64,000 nucleotides of DNA. Origin: Rattus norvegicus. Its lineage: Eukaryota; Chordata; Mammalia; Rodentia; Muridae. Positions 26,549 to 38,730 of this stretch are shown here, one piece after another. The position numbers and the translations under genes are program-made. The stretch's first letter is position 1; each line of letters opens with the position of its first letter. The notes beneath the pieces were generated by a model. That model saw nothing but the letters and a program-made list of their open reading frames with translations, did no database searches and was not told where the DNA came from. The stretch spans positions 62,458,924 through 62,522,923 of the forward strand of contig NC_086024.1 of assembly GCF_036323735.1 (NCBI RefSeq), in the 5' to 3' direction.

Positions 26549-26550
26549 AT
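26538..26550. repeat. Probable target-site duplication of L1-B, left copy
   Basis: TAATTCTTTTTATT-like sequence matching TAATTTTATTG at 39445. Both align to the same point of L1-A ORF1, where intact L1s read TAATTCTGAT. The duplication is diverged, as expected for an old insertion, and its exact length is uncertain. Confidence 0.55.
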
Positions 26551-29500
26551 TTTATATTTAGAGTATCTATTAGATGTGTTTTATTTATTTACATATCAAA
26601 TGTTATCCCTTTCCTCGGGTTTCCCATCCATAACACCCCTATCCCATTCCACCTCCCCCTTCTTCTATGAGGATCTTCCCCAAAATATCCACCCACCTCT
26701 TCTGGCCTCCCAACCCTGACATTCCCCTACACTGGGGAGGGGTGGTACAGCCTTGGCAGGACCAAGGGCTTCTCCTCCCATTAGTGGCCAACAAGACCAT
26801 CCTCTGCTACATATGCAGTTGGAACTATGAGTCTGTCGATGTGTACTCTTTGGATGGTGGTTTAGTCCCTGGAAGTTCTGGTAGGTTGGTATTGTTGTTT
26901 GTATGGGGTTGCAAACCCCTTCAACTTCTTCAATCCTTTCTCTAAGTCCTCCAAATGGGACCCCATTCTCAGTTCAACGTTTGGATGTGAGTGGCCACCT
27001 CTGTATTTGTCTCTCAGGAAATGGATGTATCAGACTCCTGTCAGCATGCACATCTTAGTATCAGCAATATTGTCTGGGTTTGGTGGTTATATGTATATAG
27101 AGTGGATGGCCAGGTGGGGCAGGCTCTGAATGGCCATTTCTTTAGTCTCTGCTCTACCTTTGTCTCCAAATCTCTGCCTATGAATATTTTTGTTCCCCCT
27201 TTTAAGAAGGACTAAAGCATCCTCACTTTGATCTTCGTTCTTCTTGAGCATCATGTGGTCTGTGGCTTGTATGTTAAATGATTCAAGGTTTGGGGCTTAT
27301 ATGCACTTATTAGTAAGTATTGGATCACCTCACTCAGGATATTTTCTAGTTCCATCCATTTGCCTATGAATTTCATTAACTCATTGTTTTTTAATAGCTA
27401 AGTAGTTCTCTAGTGAGTAGATGTACCACATTTTCTATACCCATTCCTCTGTTGAAAGACATCTGGGTTCTTTCCAGTTTCTGGCTATTATAAATTAGGC
27501 TGCTATGAACATAGTCCACCATGTATTCTTGTTATATGTTGAAGCATCTTTTGGGTATATACCCAGGAGTGAAATATGTGGGTTCTCAGGTAGTACTATG
27601 TCCAATTTTCTGAGGAACCTCCAGACTGATTTCCACAGTAGTTGTAGCAGCTTGCAATCCGACCAACAATTGAGGAATGTTCCTCTTTATCCATATCCGC
27701 ACCAGCATCTGTTGTCCCCTGAGTTTTTGATCTTTGCTATTCTGACTGGTGTGAGGTGGAATCTCAGGATTGTTATGCTTTGCATTTGCTTGATGACTAA
27801 GGATGCTGAACATTTCTTTAGGTGCTTCTCAGCCATTCGATATTCCTCAGCTGAGAATTCTTTGTTTAGCTCTGTACCCCATTTTAATAGGGTTATTTGG
27901 TTCTCTAGAGTCTAACTTCATGAGTTCTTTGTATATATTGAATATTAGCCCTCTATTGGATGTAGGATTGGTAAAGATCTTTTCCCAATCTGTTGGGTTC
28001 AGTTTTGTCCAAATGACAGTGTCTTTTGCCTTTCATAAGCTTTGCAGTTTTATGAGGTCCCATTTGTCGATTCTTAATCTTAGAGCATAAACCATTGGTG
28101 TTTTGTTCAGGAAATTTTCCCCAGTGCCCATGTGTTCAAGACACTTCCCCACTTTTTCTTCTATTGGTTTGACTGTATCTGGTTTTATGTGTATATCCTT
28201 GATCCACTTGGACTTAAGTTTTGTACAGGGTGATAAGAATGGATCAATTTGCATTCTCCTAAATGCTGACCTCCAGTTGAACCACCACCATTTGTTGAAA
28301 ACGTTATCTGTTGTTCCATTGGATGGTTTTAGCTCCTTTGTCGAAGATCAAGTGACCATAGGTGTGTGGGTTCATTTCTGGGTCTTAAATTCTATTGCAC
28401 TGATCTATCTGCCTGTCTCTGTACTAATACCATACAGTTTTTAGCACTATTGCTCTGTAATACTGCTTGAGGTCAGGGATGGTGATTCCCCCAGAAGTTC
28501 TTTTATTATTGAGTGTAGTTTTTGCTATCCTGGGTTTTTGTTATTCCAAATGAATTTGCAAATTGCTCTTTCTATCTCAATGAAGAAGTGAGTTGGAATT
28601 TTGATGGGGATTGCATTGAATCTGTAGATTGCTTTTGGCAAAATGGCCATTTTTGCTATATTAATCCTGCCAATCCATGAGCATGGGAAGTCTTTCCATC
28701 TTCTGAGATCTTCTTCAATTTCTTTCTTCAGAGACTTGAAGTTCTTGTCATACAGATCTTTCACTTGCTTGGTTAAAGTCACACCAAGGTATTTCATATT
28801 ACCTGGGATTATGTCAGTTCCCTAATTTCTTTCTCAGCCTGTTTGTCCTTTGAGTAGAGGAAGGCTACTGATTTGTTTGAGTTAATTTTATACCCAGCCA
28901 CTTTGCTGAAGTTGTTTATCAGACTTAGTAATTCTCTGGTGAAATTTTTGGGGTCACATAAGTATACTATCATATCATCTGCAAATAGTGATATTTTGAC
29001 TTCTTCCTTTCCAATTTGTATCCTTTTGACCTCCTTTGGTTTGATTGCTCTGGCTAGGACTTCAAGTACTTTATTGAATAATTAGGGAGAAAGTAGGCAG
29101 CAGTTTCTACTTCTTGATTTTAATGGGATTGCTTCAAGTTTCTCTCCATTTAGTTTGATGTTAGCTACTGGTTTGCTGTATATTGTTTTTACTATGTTTA
29201 GGTTTGGGCCTTGAATTCCTGATCTTTCCAGGACCTTTGTCATGAAGGGGTGTTGAATTTTGTCAAACACTTTCTCAGCATCTAGTGAAATGATCATGTG
29301 GTTTTTATCTTTGAGTTTGTTTATATAGTGGATTACATTGATGGATTTCTGTATATTGAACTGTCCTTGCATCACTAGGATGAAGCCTACTTGATCATGA
29401 TGGATGATCGTTTTGATGTGTTCTTGGATTTGATTTGTGAGAATTTTATTGAGTATTTTTTACATCAATAGTCATAAGGTAAATTGATCTGAAGTTCTCT

Positions 29501-31061
29501 TTATTTGTTTGGTCTTTGTGTGCTTTTGGTATAACAGTAATTGTGGCTTCATAGAAGGAATTTGGTAGTACTCAGTCTATTTCTATTTTGTGGAATAGCT
29601 CAGAAAGTATTGGTATGAGGCCTTCTATGAAGGTCTGATAGACTTCTGCACTAAATCCATCTGGTCCTGGGCTCTTTTGGTTGCAAGACTTTTAATAACT
29701 GCTTTTATTTTTTTAGGGATCATGGGGCTATTTAATGGTTTACCTGATCCTGATTTAACTTTGGTACCTAGTATCTGTCTAGAAAATTGGCCATTTCATC
29801 CAGATTTTCTAGTTTTGTTGAGTATAGACTGTTGTAGTAGTAGCTGATTTTTTATAATTTCCTCACTTTCTGTTGTTATGTCTTTCTTTTCATTTCTGAT
29901 TTTGTTACTTGGATACTCTCTCTGTGCCCTTTGGTTAGTCTGACTAAGGGTCTATCTATCTTGTTGATTTTCTTAAAGCACCAGCTTCTGGATTTTTTGT
30001 TTGTTTGTTTGTTTTGTTTTGTTTTGTTTTTTGATTCTTTGTATGCTCTTTTTGTTTCCTCTTGATTAATTTTAGCCCTGAGTTTATTTTCTGCCATCTA
30101 CTCCTCTTGGGTGTATTTGCTTCTTTTTGTTCTAGAGCTTTTAGGTGTGCTGTCAAGCTGCTAGTGTATGCTCTCTCCAGTTTCTTTTTGGCAGCACTCA
30201 GAGCTTAGTCTGTGGTGATCTGATAGGATACATGGGATTGTTTCAATCTTCTTGTATCTGTTGAGGCCTGTTTTGCGACTGATTGTATGGTCAATTTTGG
30301 AGAAGGTACCATGAGAAGAAGTTATATTCTTTTGTTTTATGGTGAAATGTTCTATAGATATCTGCTAAATCCATTTGGTTCATAACTTCTGTTAATTTCC
30401 CTGTGTTTCTGTTTAGTTTCTGTTTCCATGATCTGTTCATTGATGAGAGTGGAGTGTTGAAGTCTCCCACTATTATTGCGTGAGATACAATAATAATAAT
30501 GTGTGCTTTGAGCTTTAGTAAAGTTTCTGTTATGAATGTATGTGCCCTTGCATTTGAAGCATAGATATTTAGGATTGAGAGTCCATCTTGGTGGATTTTT
30601 CCTTTGATTAAGTGTCCTTCCTTATCCTTTTTTGATGACTTTTGGTTGAAAGTTGATTTTATTCAATATTAGAATGGCTACTCCTGCTTTTTTCTTGGTA
30701 GCATTTACTTGGAAAATTGTTTTCTAGCCTTTTACTCTGAGATAGTGTCTGTCTTTGTCACTGACGTATGTTTCCTGCATGAAGCAAAAGGTTGGGTCCT
30801 CTTTACATAGCCAGTCTGTTAGTCTATGTCTTTTTATTGGGGAATTGAGTCCATTGATATTGAGAGATATTAGGGACCAATGGTTGTTGTTTCCTGTTAT
30901 TTTTGTTGTTAGAGGTGGAATTTACTTTGTGTGGTTATCTTCTTTTGGGTTAGTTGAAATTAGATTACTTTTTTTGCTTTTTCTCGGGTGTAGTTTTCCT
31001 TCTTGTGTTGTAGTTTTCTCTATTATTTCTTTGTAGGGCTGGATTTTTGAAAATATATTGT
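26549..31061 (-). mobile_element. L1-B, middle layer, 3'UTR, ORF2 and ORF1 C-terminal end
   Basis: Antisense L1 inserted in L1-A. The plus strand begins with the antisense poly(A)/3'UTR end (about 26549-27230), then crosses the ORF2 C-terminal Cys-rich region (27600-27760), the thumb and RT region (28000-29400), the endonuclease (29900-30900), and the ORF1 C-terminal end up to 31061. Recognisable ORF2 pieces are open at 28033-28254, 28525-28797 and 29082-29375, but frameshifts and stops separate them. The element continues at 37884 after the L1-C insertion. Confidence 0.88.
31049..31061. repeat. Target-site duplication of L1-C, left copy
   Basis: GAAAATATATTGT, identical to 37884-37896. The A-rich start is typical of an L1 endonuclease target. 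Confidence 0.93.
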
Positions 31062-32397
31062 GATCCCGGGCCGCAGCAGCTCTCTGCTTCCAGACCCCGT
31101 GGGAAAGAGACCTCACCGCCTGGTCAGGTGGGCACTCCTGAGGCTGCAGAGCAAAAGAGACCACCAACACTGCCCACCCCTGCCCACATCCCTGGCCCAA
31201 GAGGAAACTGTATAAGGCCTCTGGGCTCCCGTGGGGGAGGGCCCAGGAGCGGCAGGACCCCTGCCTGAGACACCGCCGGAACCTGAAGGAAAGAGACCAG
31301 ATAAACAGTTCTCTGCACCCAAATCCCATGGGAGGGAGAGCTAAACCTTCAGAGACGCAGACAAGCCTGGGAAACCAGAAGAGACTGCTCTCTGTACATA
31401 CATCTCGGACGCCAGAGGAAAACACCAAAGGCCATCTGGAACCCTGGTGCACTGAAGCTCCCGGAAGGGGCGGCACAGGTCTTCCTGGTTGCTGCCGCTG
31501 CAGAGAGCCCGTGGGCAGCACCCCTCGAGCAAACTTGAGCCTCAGGACCACAGGTAAGACCAACTTGTCTGCTGCAAGAAAGCTGCCTGGTGAAATCGGG
31601 ACACACAGAGGCAGAATTCCTCTAGGACCGGGCACGTCCTGTGTTTACTGGAAGTCCCACACCCGAGGATCCCAGCCCGCAGCAGCTCTCTGCTCTCAGA
31701 CCCCGTGGGAAAGAGAACTCACCGCCTGTTCAGGTGGGCACTCCTGAGGCTGCAGAGCGGAAGAGACCACCAACACTGCCCACCCCTGCCCACATCCCTG
31801 GCCCAAGAGGAAACCGTTTAAGGCCTCTGGGCTCCCATGGGGGAGGGCCCAGGAGCGGCAGGACCCCTGCCTGAGACACCGCCGGAACCTGAAGGAAACA
31901 GACCAGATAAACAGTTCTCTGCACCCAAATCCCGTGGGAGGGAGAGCTAAACCTTCCGAGGCAGACAAGCCTGGGAAACCAGAAGAGACTGCTCTCTGCA
32001 CACACATCTCGGACGCCAGAGGAAAACACCAAAGGCCATCTGGAACCCTGGTGCACTGAAGCTCACGGAAGGGGCGGCGCATATCTTCCTGGTTGCTGCC
32101 CCTGCAGAGAGCCCGTGGGCAGCACCCCACGAGTGAACTTGAGCCTCGGGACCACAGGTAAGACCAACTTTTCTGCTGCAAGTGACCTGCCTGGTGAACT
32201 CAAGACACAGGCCCACAGGAACAGCTGAAGACCTGTAGAGAGGAAAAACAACACACCCGAAAGCAGAACACTCTGTCCCCATAACTGGCTGAAAGAAAAG
32301 AGGAAAACAGGTCTACAGCACTCCTGACACACAGGCTTATAGGACAGCCTAGCCACTGTCAGAAATAGCAGAACAAAGTAACACTAGAGATAATCTG
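31062..32397 (+). promoter_or_regulatory. L1-C 5'UTR with tandem promoter monomers
   Basis: GC- and CpG-rich leader. Monomer 1 covers 31062-31667 (606 bp). Monomer 2 begins at 31668 with the same GATCCC...CGCAGCAGCTCTCTGC start and runs to about 32200, where the copies diverge. A unique tether reaches ORF1. In rodent L1s such monomers carry the internal pol II promoter; promoter activity of this copy is inferred. Several open frames cross the monomers on both strands (see findings). Confidence 0.85.
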
Positions 32398-33474
32398 ATG
32401 GCGAGAGGCAAGCCCAGGAACCCAAGCAACAGAAACCAAGACTACATGGCATCATCGGAGCCCAATACTCCCACCAAAACAAACATGGAATATCCAAACA
32501 CACCAGAAAAGCAAGATCTAGTTGCAAAATCATATTTGATCATGATGCTGGAGGACTTCAAGAAAGACGTGAAGAACTCCCTTAGGGAAACACAGGAAAA
32601 CATTAATAAACAAGTAGAAGCCTACAGAGAGGAATCGCAAAAAACCCTGAAAGAATTCCAGGAAAACACAATCAAACAGTTGAAGGAATTAAAAGTGGAA
32701 ATAGAAGCAATCAAGAAAGAACACGTGGAAACAACCCTGGATATAGAAAACCAAAAGAAGAGACAGGAAGCTGTAGATACAAGCTTCACCAACAGAATAC
32801 AAGAGATGGAAGAGAGAATCTCAGGAGCAGAAGATTCCATAGAAATCATTGACTAAACTGTCAAAGATAATGTAAAGCGGAAAAAGCTACTGGTCCAAAA
32901 CATACAGGAAATCCAGGACTCAATGAGAGGATCAAACCTAAGGATAATAGGTATAGAAGAAAGTGAAGACTCCCAGCTCAAAGGACCAGTAAATATCTTC
33001 AACAAAATCATAGAAGAAAACTTTCCTAACCTAAAAAAAGAGATACCCATAGGCATACAAGAAGCCTACAGAACTCCAAATAGATTGGACCAGAAAAGAA
33101 ACACCTCCCGTCACATAATAGTCAAAACACCAAACGCACAAAATAAAGAAAGAATATTAAAAGCAGTAAGGGAAAAAGGTCAAGTAACATATAAAGGCAG
33201 ACCTATCAGAATCACACCAGACTTCTCGCCAGAAACTATGAAAGCCAGAAGATCCTGGACTGATGTCATACAGACCCTAAGAGAACACAAATGCCAGCCC
33301 AGGTTACTGTATCCTGCAAAACTCTCAATTAACATAGATTGAGAAACCAAGATATTCCATGACAAAACCAAATTTACACAATATCTTTCTACAAATCCAG
33401 CACTACAAAGGATAATAAATGGAAAAGCCCAACATAAGGAGGCAAGCTATACCCTAGAAGAAGCAAGAAACTAA
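32398..33474 (+). pseudogene. L1-C ORF1 (RNA-binding chaperone), two nonsense mutations
   Basis: ORF1p is the trimeric coiled-coil, RRM and C-terminal-domain chaperone that coats L1 RNA in the cytoplasm. The start ATG opens MARGKPRNPSNRNQ. A charged coiled coil covers about residues 45-150 (repeated KE/EIQ heptads), the RRM follows (NLRIIGIEE at about 178), and the C-terminal domain (ARRSWTDVIQTLRE) comes near 280. The frame is continuous for 359 codons including the natural stop at 33472-33474, but is broken by TAA at 32854-32856 (codon 153) and by TGA at 33340-33342, where related copies read GGA. There are no frameshifts. Confidence 0.92.
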
Positions 33475-33533
33475 TCGTCTTGGCAACAAAACAAAGAGAA
33501 TGAAAGCACAAAAACATAACCTCACATCCAAAT

Positions 33534-36500
33534 ATGAATATAACGGGAAGCAATAATCACTATTCCTTAATATCTCTCAACATCAATGGCCTCAACTCCC
33601 CAATAAAAAGACATAGATTAACAAACTGGATACGCAACGAGGACCCTGCATTTTGCTGCCTACAGGAAACACACCTCAGAGACAAAGACAGACATTACCT
33701 CAGAGTGAAAGGCTGGAAAACAATTTTCCAAGCAAATGGTCAGAAGAAGCAAGCTGGAGTAGCCATTCTAATATCAAATAAAATCAATTTTCAACTAAAA
33801 GTCATCAAAAAAGATAAGGAAGGACACTTCATATTCATCAAAGGAAAAATCCACCAAGATGAACTCTCAATCCTAAATATCTATGCCCCAAATACAAGGG
33901 CACCTACATATGTAAAATAAACCTTACTAAAGCTCAAAACACACATTGCACCTCACACAATAATAGTGGGAGATTTCAACACCCCACTCTCATCAATGGA
34001 CAGATCATGGAAACAGAAATTAAACAGAGATGTAGACAGACTAAGAGAAGTCATGAGCCAAATGGACTTAACGGATATTTATAGAACACTCTATCCTAAA
34101 GCAAAAGGATATACCTTCTTCTCAGCTCCTCATGGTACTTTCTCCAAAATTGACCATATAATTGGTCAAAAAACGGGCCTCAACAGGTACAGAAAGATAG
34201 AAATAATCCCATGCGTGCTATCGGACCACCACGGCCTAAAACTGGTCTTCAATAACAATAAAGGAAGAATGCCCACATATACGTGGAAATTGAACAATGC
34301 TCTACTCAATGATAAACTGGTCAAGGAAGAAACAAAGAAAGAAATTAAAAACTTTTTAGAATTTAATGAAAATGAAGGTACAACATACCCAAACTTATGG
34401 GACACAATGAAAGCTGTGCTAAGAGGAAAACTCATAGCGCTGAGTGCCTGCAGAAAGAAACAGGAAAGAGCATATGTCAGCAGCTTGACAGCACACCTAA
34501 AAGCTCTAGAACAAAAAGAAGCAAATGCACCCAGGAGGAGTAGAAGGCAGGAAATAATCAAACTCAGAGGTGAAATCAACCAAGTAGAAACAAAAAGGAC
34601 CATAGAAAGAATCAACAGAACCAAAAGTTGGTTCTTTGAGAAAATCAACAAGATAGATAAACCCTTAGCCAGACTAACGAGAGGACACAGAGAGTGCGTC
34701 CAAATTAACAAAATCAGAAATGGAAAGGGAGACATAACAACAGATTCAGAGGAAATTCAAAAAATCATCAGATCTTACTATAAAAACCTATATTCAACAA
34801 AACTTGAAAATCTTCAGGAAATGGACAATTTCCTAGAGAGATACCAGGTACCAAAATTAAATCAGGAACAGATAAACCAGTTAAACAACCCCATAACTCC
34901 TAAGGAAATAGAAGCAGTCATTAAAGGTCTCCCAACCAAAAAGAGCCCAGGTCCAGACGGGTTTAGTGCAGAATTCTATCAAATCTTCATAGAAGACCTC
35001 ATACCAATATTATCCAAACTATTCCACAAAATTGAAACAGCTGGATCACTACCGAATACCTTCTACGAAGCCACAATTACTCTTATACCTAAACCACACA
35101 AAGACACAACAAAGAAAGAGAACTTCAGACCAATTTCCCTTATGAATATCGACGCAAAAATACTCAACAAAATTCTGGCAAACCGAATCCAAGAGCACAT
35201 CAAAACAATCATCCACCATGACCAAGTAGGCTTCATCCCAGGCATGCAGGGATGGTTTAATATATGGAAAACCATCAATGTGATCCATTATATAAACAAA
35301 CTGAAAGAACAAAACCACATGATCATTTCATTAGACGCTGAGAAAGCACTTGACAAAATTCAACACCCCTTCATGATAAAAGTCCTGGAAAGAATAAGAA
35401 TTCGAGGCCCATACCTGAACATAGTAAAAGCCATATACAGCAAACCAGTTGCTAACATTAAACTAAATGGAGAGAAACTTGAAGCAATCCCACTAAAATC
35501 AGGGACTAGACAAGGCTGCCCACTCTCTCCCTACTTATTCAATATAGTTCTTGAAGTTCTAGCCAGAGCAATCAGACAACAAAAGGAGGTCAAGGGGATA
35601 CAGATAGGAAAAGAAGAAGTCAAAATATCACTATTTGCAGATGATATGATAGTATATTTAAGTGATCCCAAAGTTCCACCAGAGAACTACTAAAGCTGAT
35701 AAACAACTTCAGCAAAGTGGCTGGGTATAATATTAACTCAAATAAATCAGTTGCCTTCCTCTATACAAAAGAGAAACAAGCCGAGAAAGAAATTAGGGAA
35801 ATGACACCCTTCATAATAGACCCAAATAATATAAAGTACCTCGGTGTGACTTTAACAAAGCAAGTAAAAAATCGGTACAATAAGAACTTCAAGACACTGA
35901 AGAAGGAAATTGAAGAAGACCTCAGAACATGGAAAGATCTCCCATGCTCATGGATTGGCAGGATTAATATAGTAAAAATGGCCATTTTACCAAAAGCAAT
36001 CTACAGATTCAATGCAATCCCCATCAAAATACCAATCCAATTCTTCAAAGAGTTAGACAGAACAATTTGCAAATTCATCTGGAATAACAAAAAACCCAGG
36101 ATAGCTAAAACTATCCTCAACAATAAAAGGACTTCAGGGGGAATCACTATCCCTGAACTCAAGCAGTATTACAGAGCAATAGTGATAAAAACTGCATGGT
36201 ATTGGTACAGAGACAGACAGATAGACCAATGGAACATAATTGAAGACCCAGAAATGAACCCACACACCTTGGTCACTTGATTTTTGACAAAGGAGCCAAA
36301 ACCATCAAATGGAAAAAAGATAGCATTTTCAGCAAATGGTGCTGGTTCAACTGGAGGGCAACATGTAGAAGAATGCAGATCGATCCATGCTTATCACCCT
36401 GTACAAAGCTTAAGTCCAAGTGGATCAAGGACCTCCACATCAAACCAGACACACTCAAACTAATAGAAGAAAAACTAGGGAAGCATCTGTAACACATGGG

Positions 36501-37101
36501 CAATGGAAAAACTTTCCTAAACAAAACACCAATGGCTTACGCTCTAAGATCAAGAATCGACAAATGGGACAGCAGATGCTGGCGAGGATGTGGAGAAAGA
36601 GGAACACTCCTCCATTGTTGGTGGGATTGTAAACTGGTACAACCATTCTGGAAATCAGTCTGGAGGATCCTCAGAAAATTGGACATTGAACTGCCTGAGG
36701 ATCCAGCTATACCTCTCTTGGGCATATACCCAAAAGATGCCCCAACATATAAAAATGACACGTGCTCCACTATGTTCATTGCAGCCTTATTTATAATAGC
36801 CAGAAGCTGGAAAGAACCCAGATGCCCTTCAACAGAGGAATGGATACAGAAAATGTGGTACATCTACACAATGGAATATTACTCAGCTATCAAAAATAAT
36901 GACTTTATGAAATTCGTAGGCAAATGGTTGGAACTGGAAAACATCATCCTGAGTGAGCTAACCCAATCACAGAAAGACATACATGGTATGCACTCATTGA
37001 TAAGTGGCTATTTGCCCAAATGCTTGAATTACCCTAGATGCCTAGAACAAATGAAACTCAAGACGGATGATCAAAGTGTGAATGCTTCACTCCTTCTTTA
37101 A
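33534..37101 (+). pseudogene. L1-C ORF2 (endonuclease/reverse transcriptase), multiple lesions
   Basis: ORF2p nicks the target and reverse transcribes L1 RNA. The APE-type endonuclease is at the N-terminus (SLNINGLNS, QETHLRD, VGDFNTPLSS, SDHHGLK); the reverse transcriptase follows (FRPISLMNID, SLDAEKALDKIQH, catalytic FADD at 35634-35645); the C-terminal Cys-rich motif is CWRGCGERGTLLHCWWDC. Lesions in order: TAA at 33918-33920 (GAA in related copies); loss of one A at 35670-35672; one-base loss at about 36267-36272; TAA at 36490-36492; an in-frame deletion of about 345 bp at 36569-36571; and the normal stop changed to TTG at 37012-37014, so the frame runs 29 residues further. Confidence 0.93.
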
Positions 37102-37777
37102 AAGGGGAACAAGAACACCCTTGGCAGGGAAGAGAGAGGCAAAGATTAAAACAGAGACTGAAGGAACACCCATTCAGAGCCTGCCCCACATGTGGCCCAT
37201 ACATATACAGCCACCCAATTAGACAAGATGGATGAAGCAAAGAAGTGCAGACCGACAGGAGCCGGATGTAGATCGCTCCTAAGAGACACAGCCAGAATAC
37301 AGCAAATACAGAGGCGAATGCCAGCAGCAAACCACTGAACTGAGAATAGGACCCCCGTTGAAGGAATCAGAGAAAGAACTGGAAGAGCTTGAAGGGGCTC
37401 GAGACCCCATATGTACAACAATGCCAAGCAACCAGAGCTTCCAGGGACTAAGCCACAACCTAAAGACTATACATGGACTGACCCTGGACTCTGACCTCAT
37501 AGGTAGCAATGAATATCCTAGTAAGAGCACCAGTGGAAGGGGAAGCCCTGGGTCCTGCTAAGACTGAACCCCCAGTGAACTAGACTGTTGGGGGGAGGGC
37601 GGCAATGGGGGGAGGGTTGGGAGGGGAACACCCATAAGGAAGGGGAGGGGGGAGGGGGATGTTTGCCTGGATACCGGGAAAGGGAATAACACTCGAAATG
37701 TATATAAGAAATACTCAAGTTAATAAAAAAAATAAAATGTAAAAAAAAAATGTAATGAAAAGGGAAAAAAAAAAAAA
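37102..37777 (+). other. L1-C 3'UTR with G-rich tract and first A-tract
   Basis: Noncoding tail of L1-C. Positions 37588-37660 hold many G-runs of three to six, a G-quadruplex-type polypurine tract common to rodent L1 3'UTRs; the same tract is seen in antisense at 45800-45875. The 3' end ACTCAAGTTAATAAAAAA is followed by A-runs interrupted by TGTAATGAAAAGGG, which may be a short earlier transduction. Confidence 0.85.
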
Positions 37778-37883
37778 GAGCGATCGCCTGTGGGGACAGA
37801 GATGGGTTAGGTTGGAGGGAGAGGGCTAACTCTGTTTTATGTAATAAAGCAAATACAGTGGTCAAAACTCATCAAAAAAAAAA
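37778..37883 (+). other. L1-mediated 3' transduction
   Basis: About 96 bp of non-L1 sequence between two A-tracts, still inside the target-site duplication. It contains AATAAA at 37843-37848 and the terminal A-run starts about 26 nt later, the normal spacing for cleavage and polyadenylation. The L1 transcript therefore read through its own weak signal into source-locus flank. The GCGATCGC palindrome near 37780 makes it easy to recognise. Confidence 0.85.
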
Positions 37884-37896
37884 GAAAATATATTGT
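37884..37896. repeat. Target-site duplication of L1-C, right copy
   Basis: GAAAATATATTGT, identical to 31049-31061 and directly after the terminal poly(A). Joining the two flanks restores continuous L1-B ORF1 sequence. Confidence 0.93.
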
Positions 37897-38730
37897 ATAA
37901 ATTTTGTTTTCTCATGGAATATCTTGGTTTCCCTATCTATGATAATGGAGAGTTTTGCTGGCTATAGTAGCCTAGGCTGGCATTTGTGTTCTCTTAGGGT
38001 CTGTATAACATCTGCCCAGGATCTTCTGGCTTTCACGGTCTCTGGTGAGAAGTCTGGTTTAATTCTGATGGATCTGCCTTTATATGTTACTTGACCTTTT
38101 TCCCTTACTACTTTTAATATTCTTTCTTTGTTTTGTGCATTTGGTGTTTTGACTATTATGTAATGAGAGATATATATTCTCTGGTCCAATTTATTTGGAG
38201 TTCTGTAGGCTTCTCGTATATTTATGTGCATCTCTTTCATTAGGTTAGGGAAGTGTTTTTCTATAATTTTGTTGAAAATATTTACTGACCCTTAAAGTTG
38301 GGAGTCTTTGCTCTTTCTATACCTATTATCCTTAGATTTGATCTTCTCATTGTGCCCTGAATTTCCTGGATGTTTTTATTTTGCATTTTGCATTGTCTTT
38401 GATGGTTGTTTTAATGTTTTCTATGGTATCTTCTGCCCCTGAGATTCTCTCTTCTATCTCTTGTATTCTCTTGGTAATGCTTATGTCTATGACTCCTGAT
38501 CTTCTTCCTAGGGTTTTTATCTCCAAGGTTGTCTCCCTCTGTGATTTCTTTATTGTTTCTTTTTCCATTTTTAGATCTGGGTGGTTTTGTTCAATTCCTT
38601 CACCTGTTTGATTGTGTTTTCCTGCAATTCTTTAAGGGATTTTTGTGTTTCCTCTTTAAGGGCTTCTACCTGTTTACCTGTGTTGTCCTGTATTTCTTTA
38701 AGGGAGTTATTTTGTCCTTCTGTTTCTCCA
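37884..38730 (-). mobile_element. L1-B, ORF1 segment beyond the L1-C insertion
   Basis: Antisense ORF1. The minus strand encodes the RRM and C-terminal segment (peptide NAQNKERILKVVREKGQVTY within 37962-38240) and the coiled coil (38347-38568), ending near a KEIQDN-like heptad at about 38690-38730. The sequence then switches abruptly to plus-strand L1 5'UTR at 38731. Confidence 0.88.

Larger units (their letters stand above)
31062..37883 (+). mobile_element. L1-C, near-complete rat L1 with 3' transduction
   Basis: A plus-strand L1 with 5'UTR monomers (31062-32200), ORF1 (32398-33474), ORF2 (33534-37014), a 3'UTR with G-rich tract, a first A-tract (about 37725-37777), a non-L1 segment (37778-37873) and a terminal poly(A) (37874-37883). 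It is bounded by a perfect 13-bp duplication. L1 encodes its own RNA-binding protein and an endonuclease/reverse transcriptase for target-primed reverse transcription. This copy is now inactive: ORF1 has two stops, and ORF2 has two stops, two frameshifts, an internal deletion and a lost terminator. Confidence 0.95.

Noticed and set aside
31328..31874. Plus-strand frames of 139 and 77 codons in the L1-C 5'UTR as genes
   Set aside because: They lie in GC-rich promoter monomers and are repeated in the second monomer. No domain is seen.
34166..34735. Minus-strand open frame of 189 codons
   Set aside because: It is the antisense shadow of L1-C ORF2, rich in Leu/Ser because the sense strand is A-rich.
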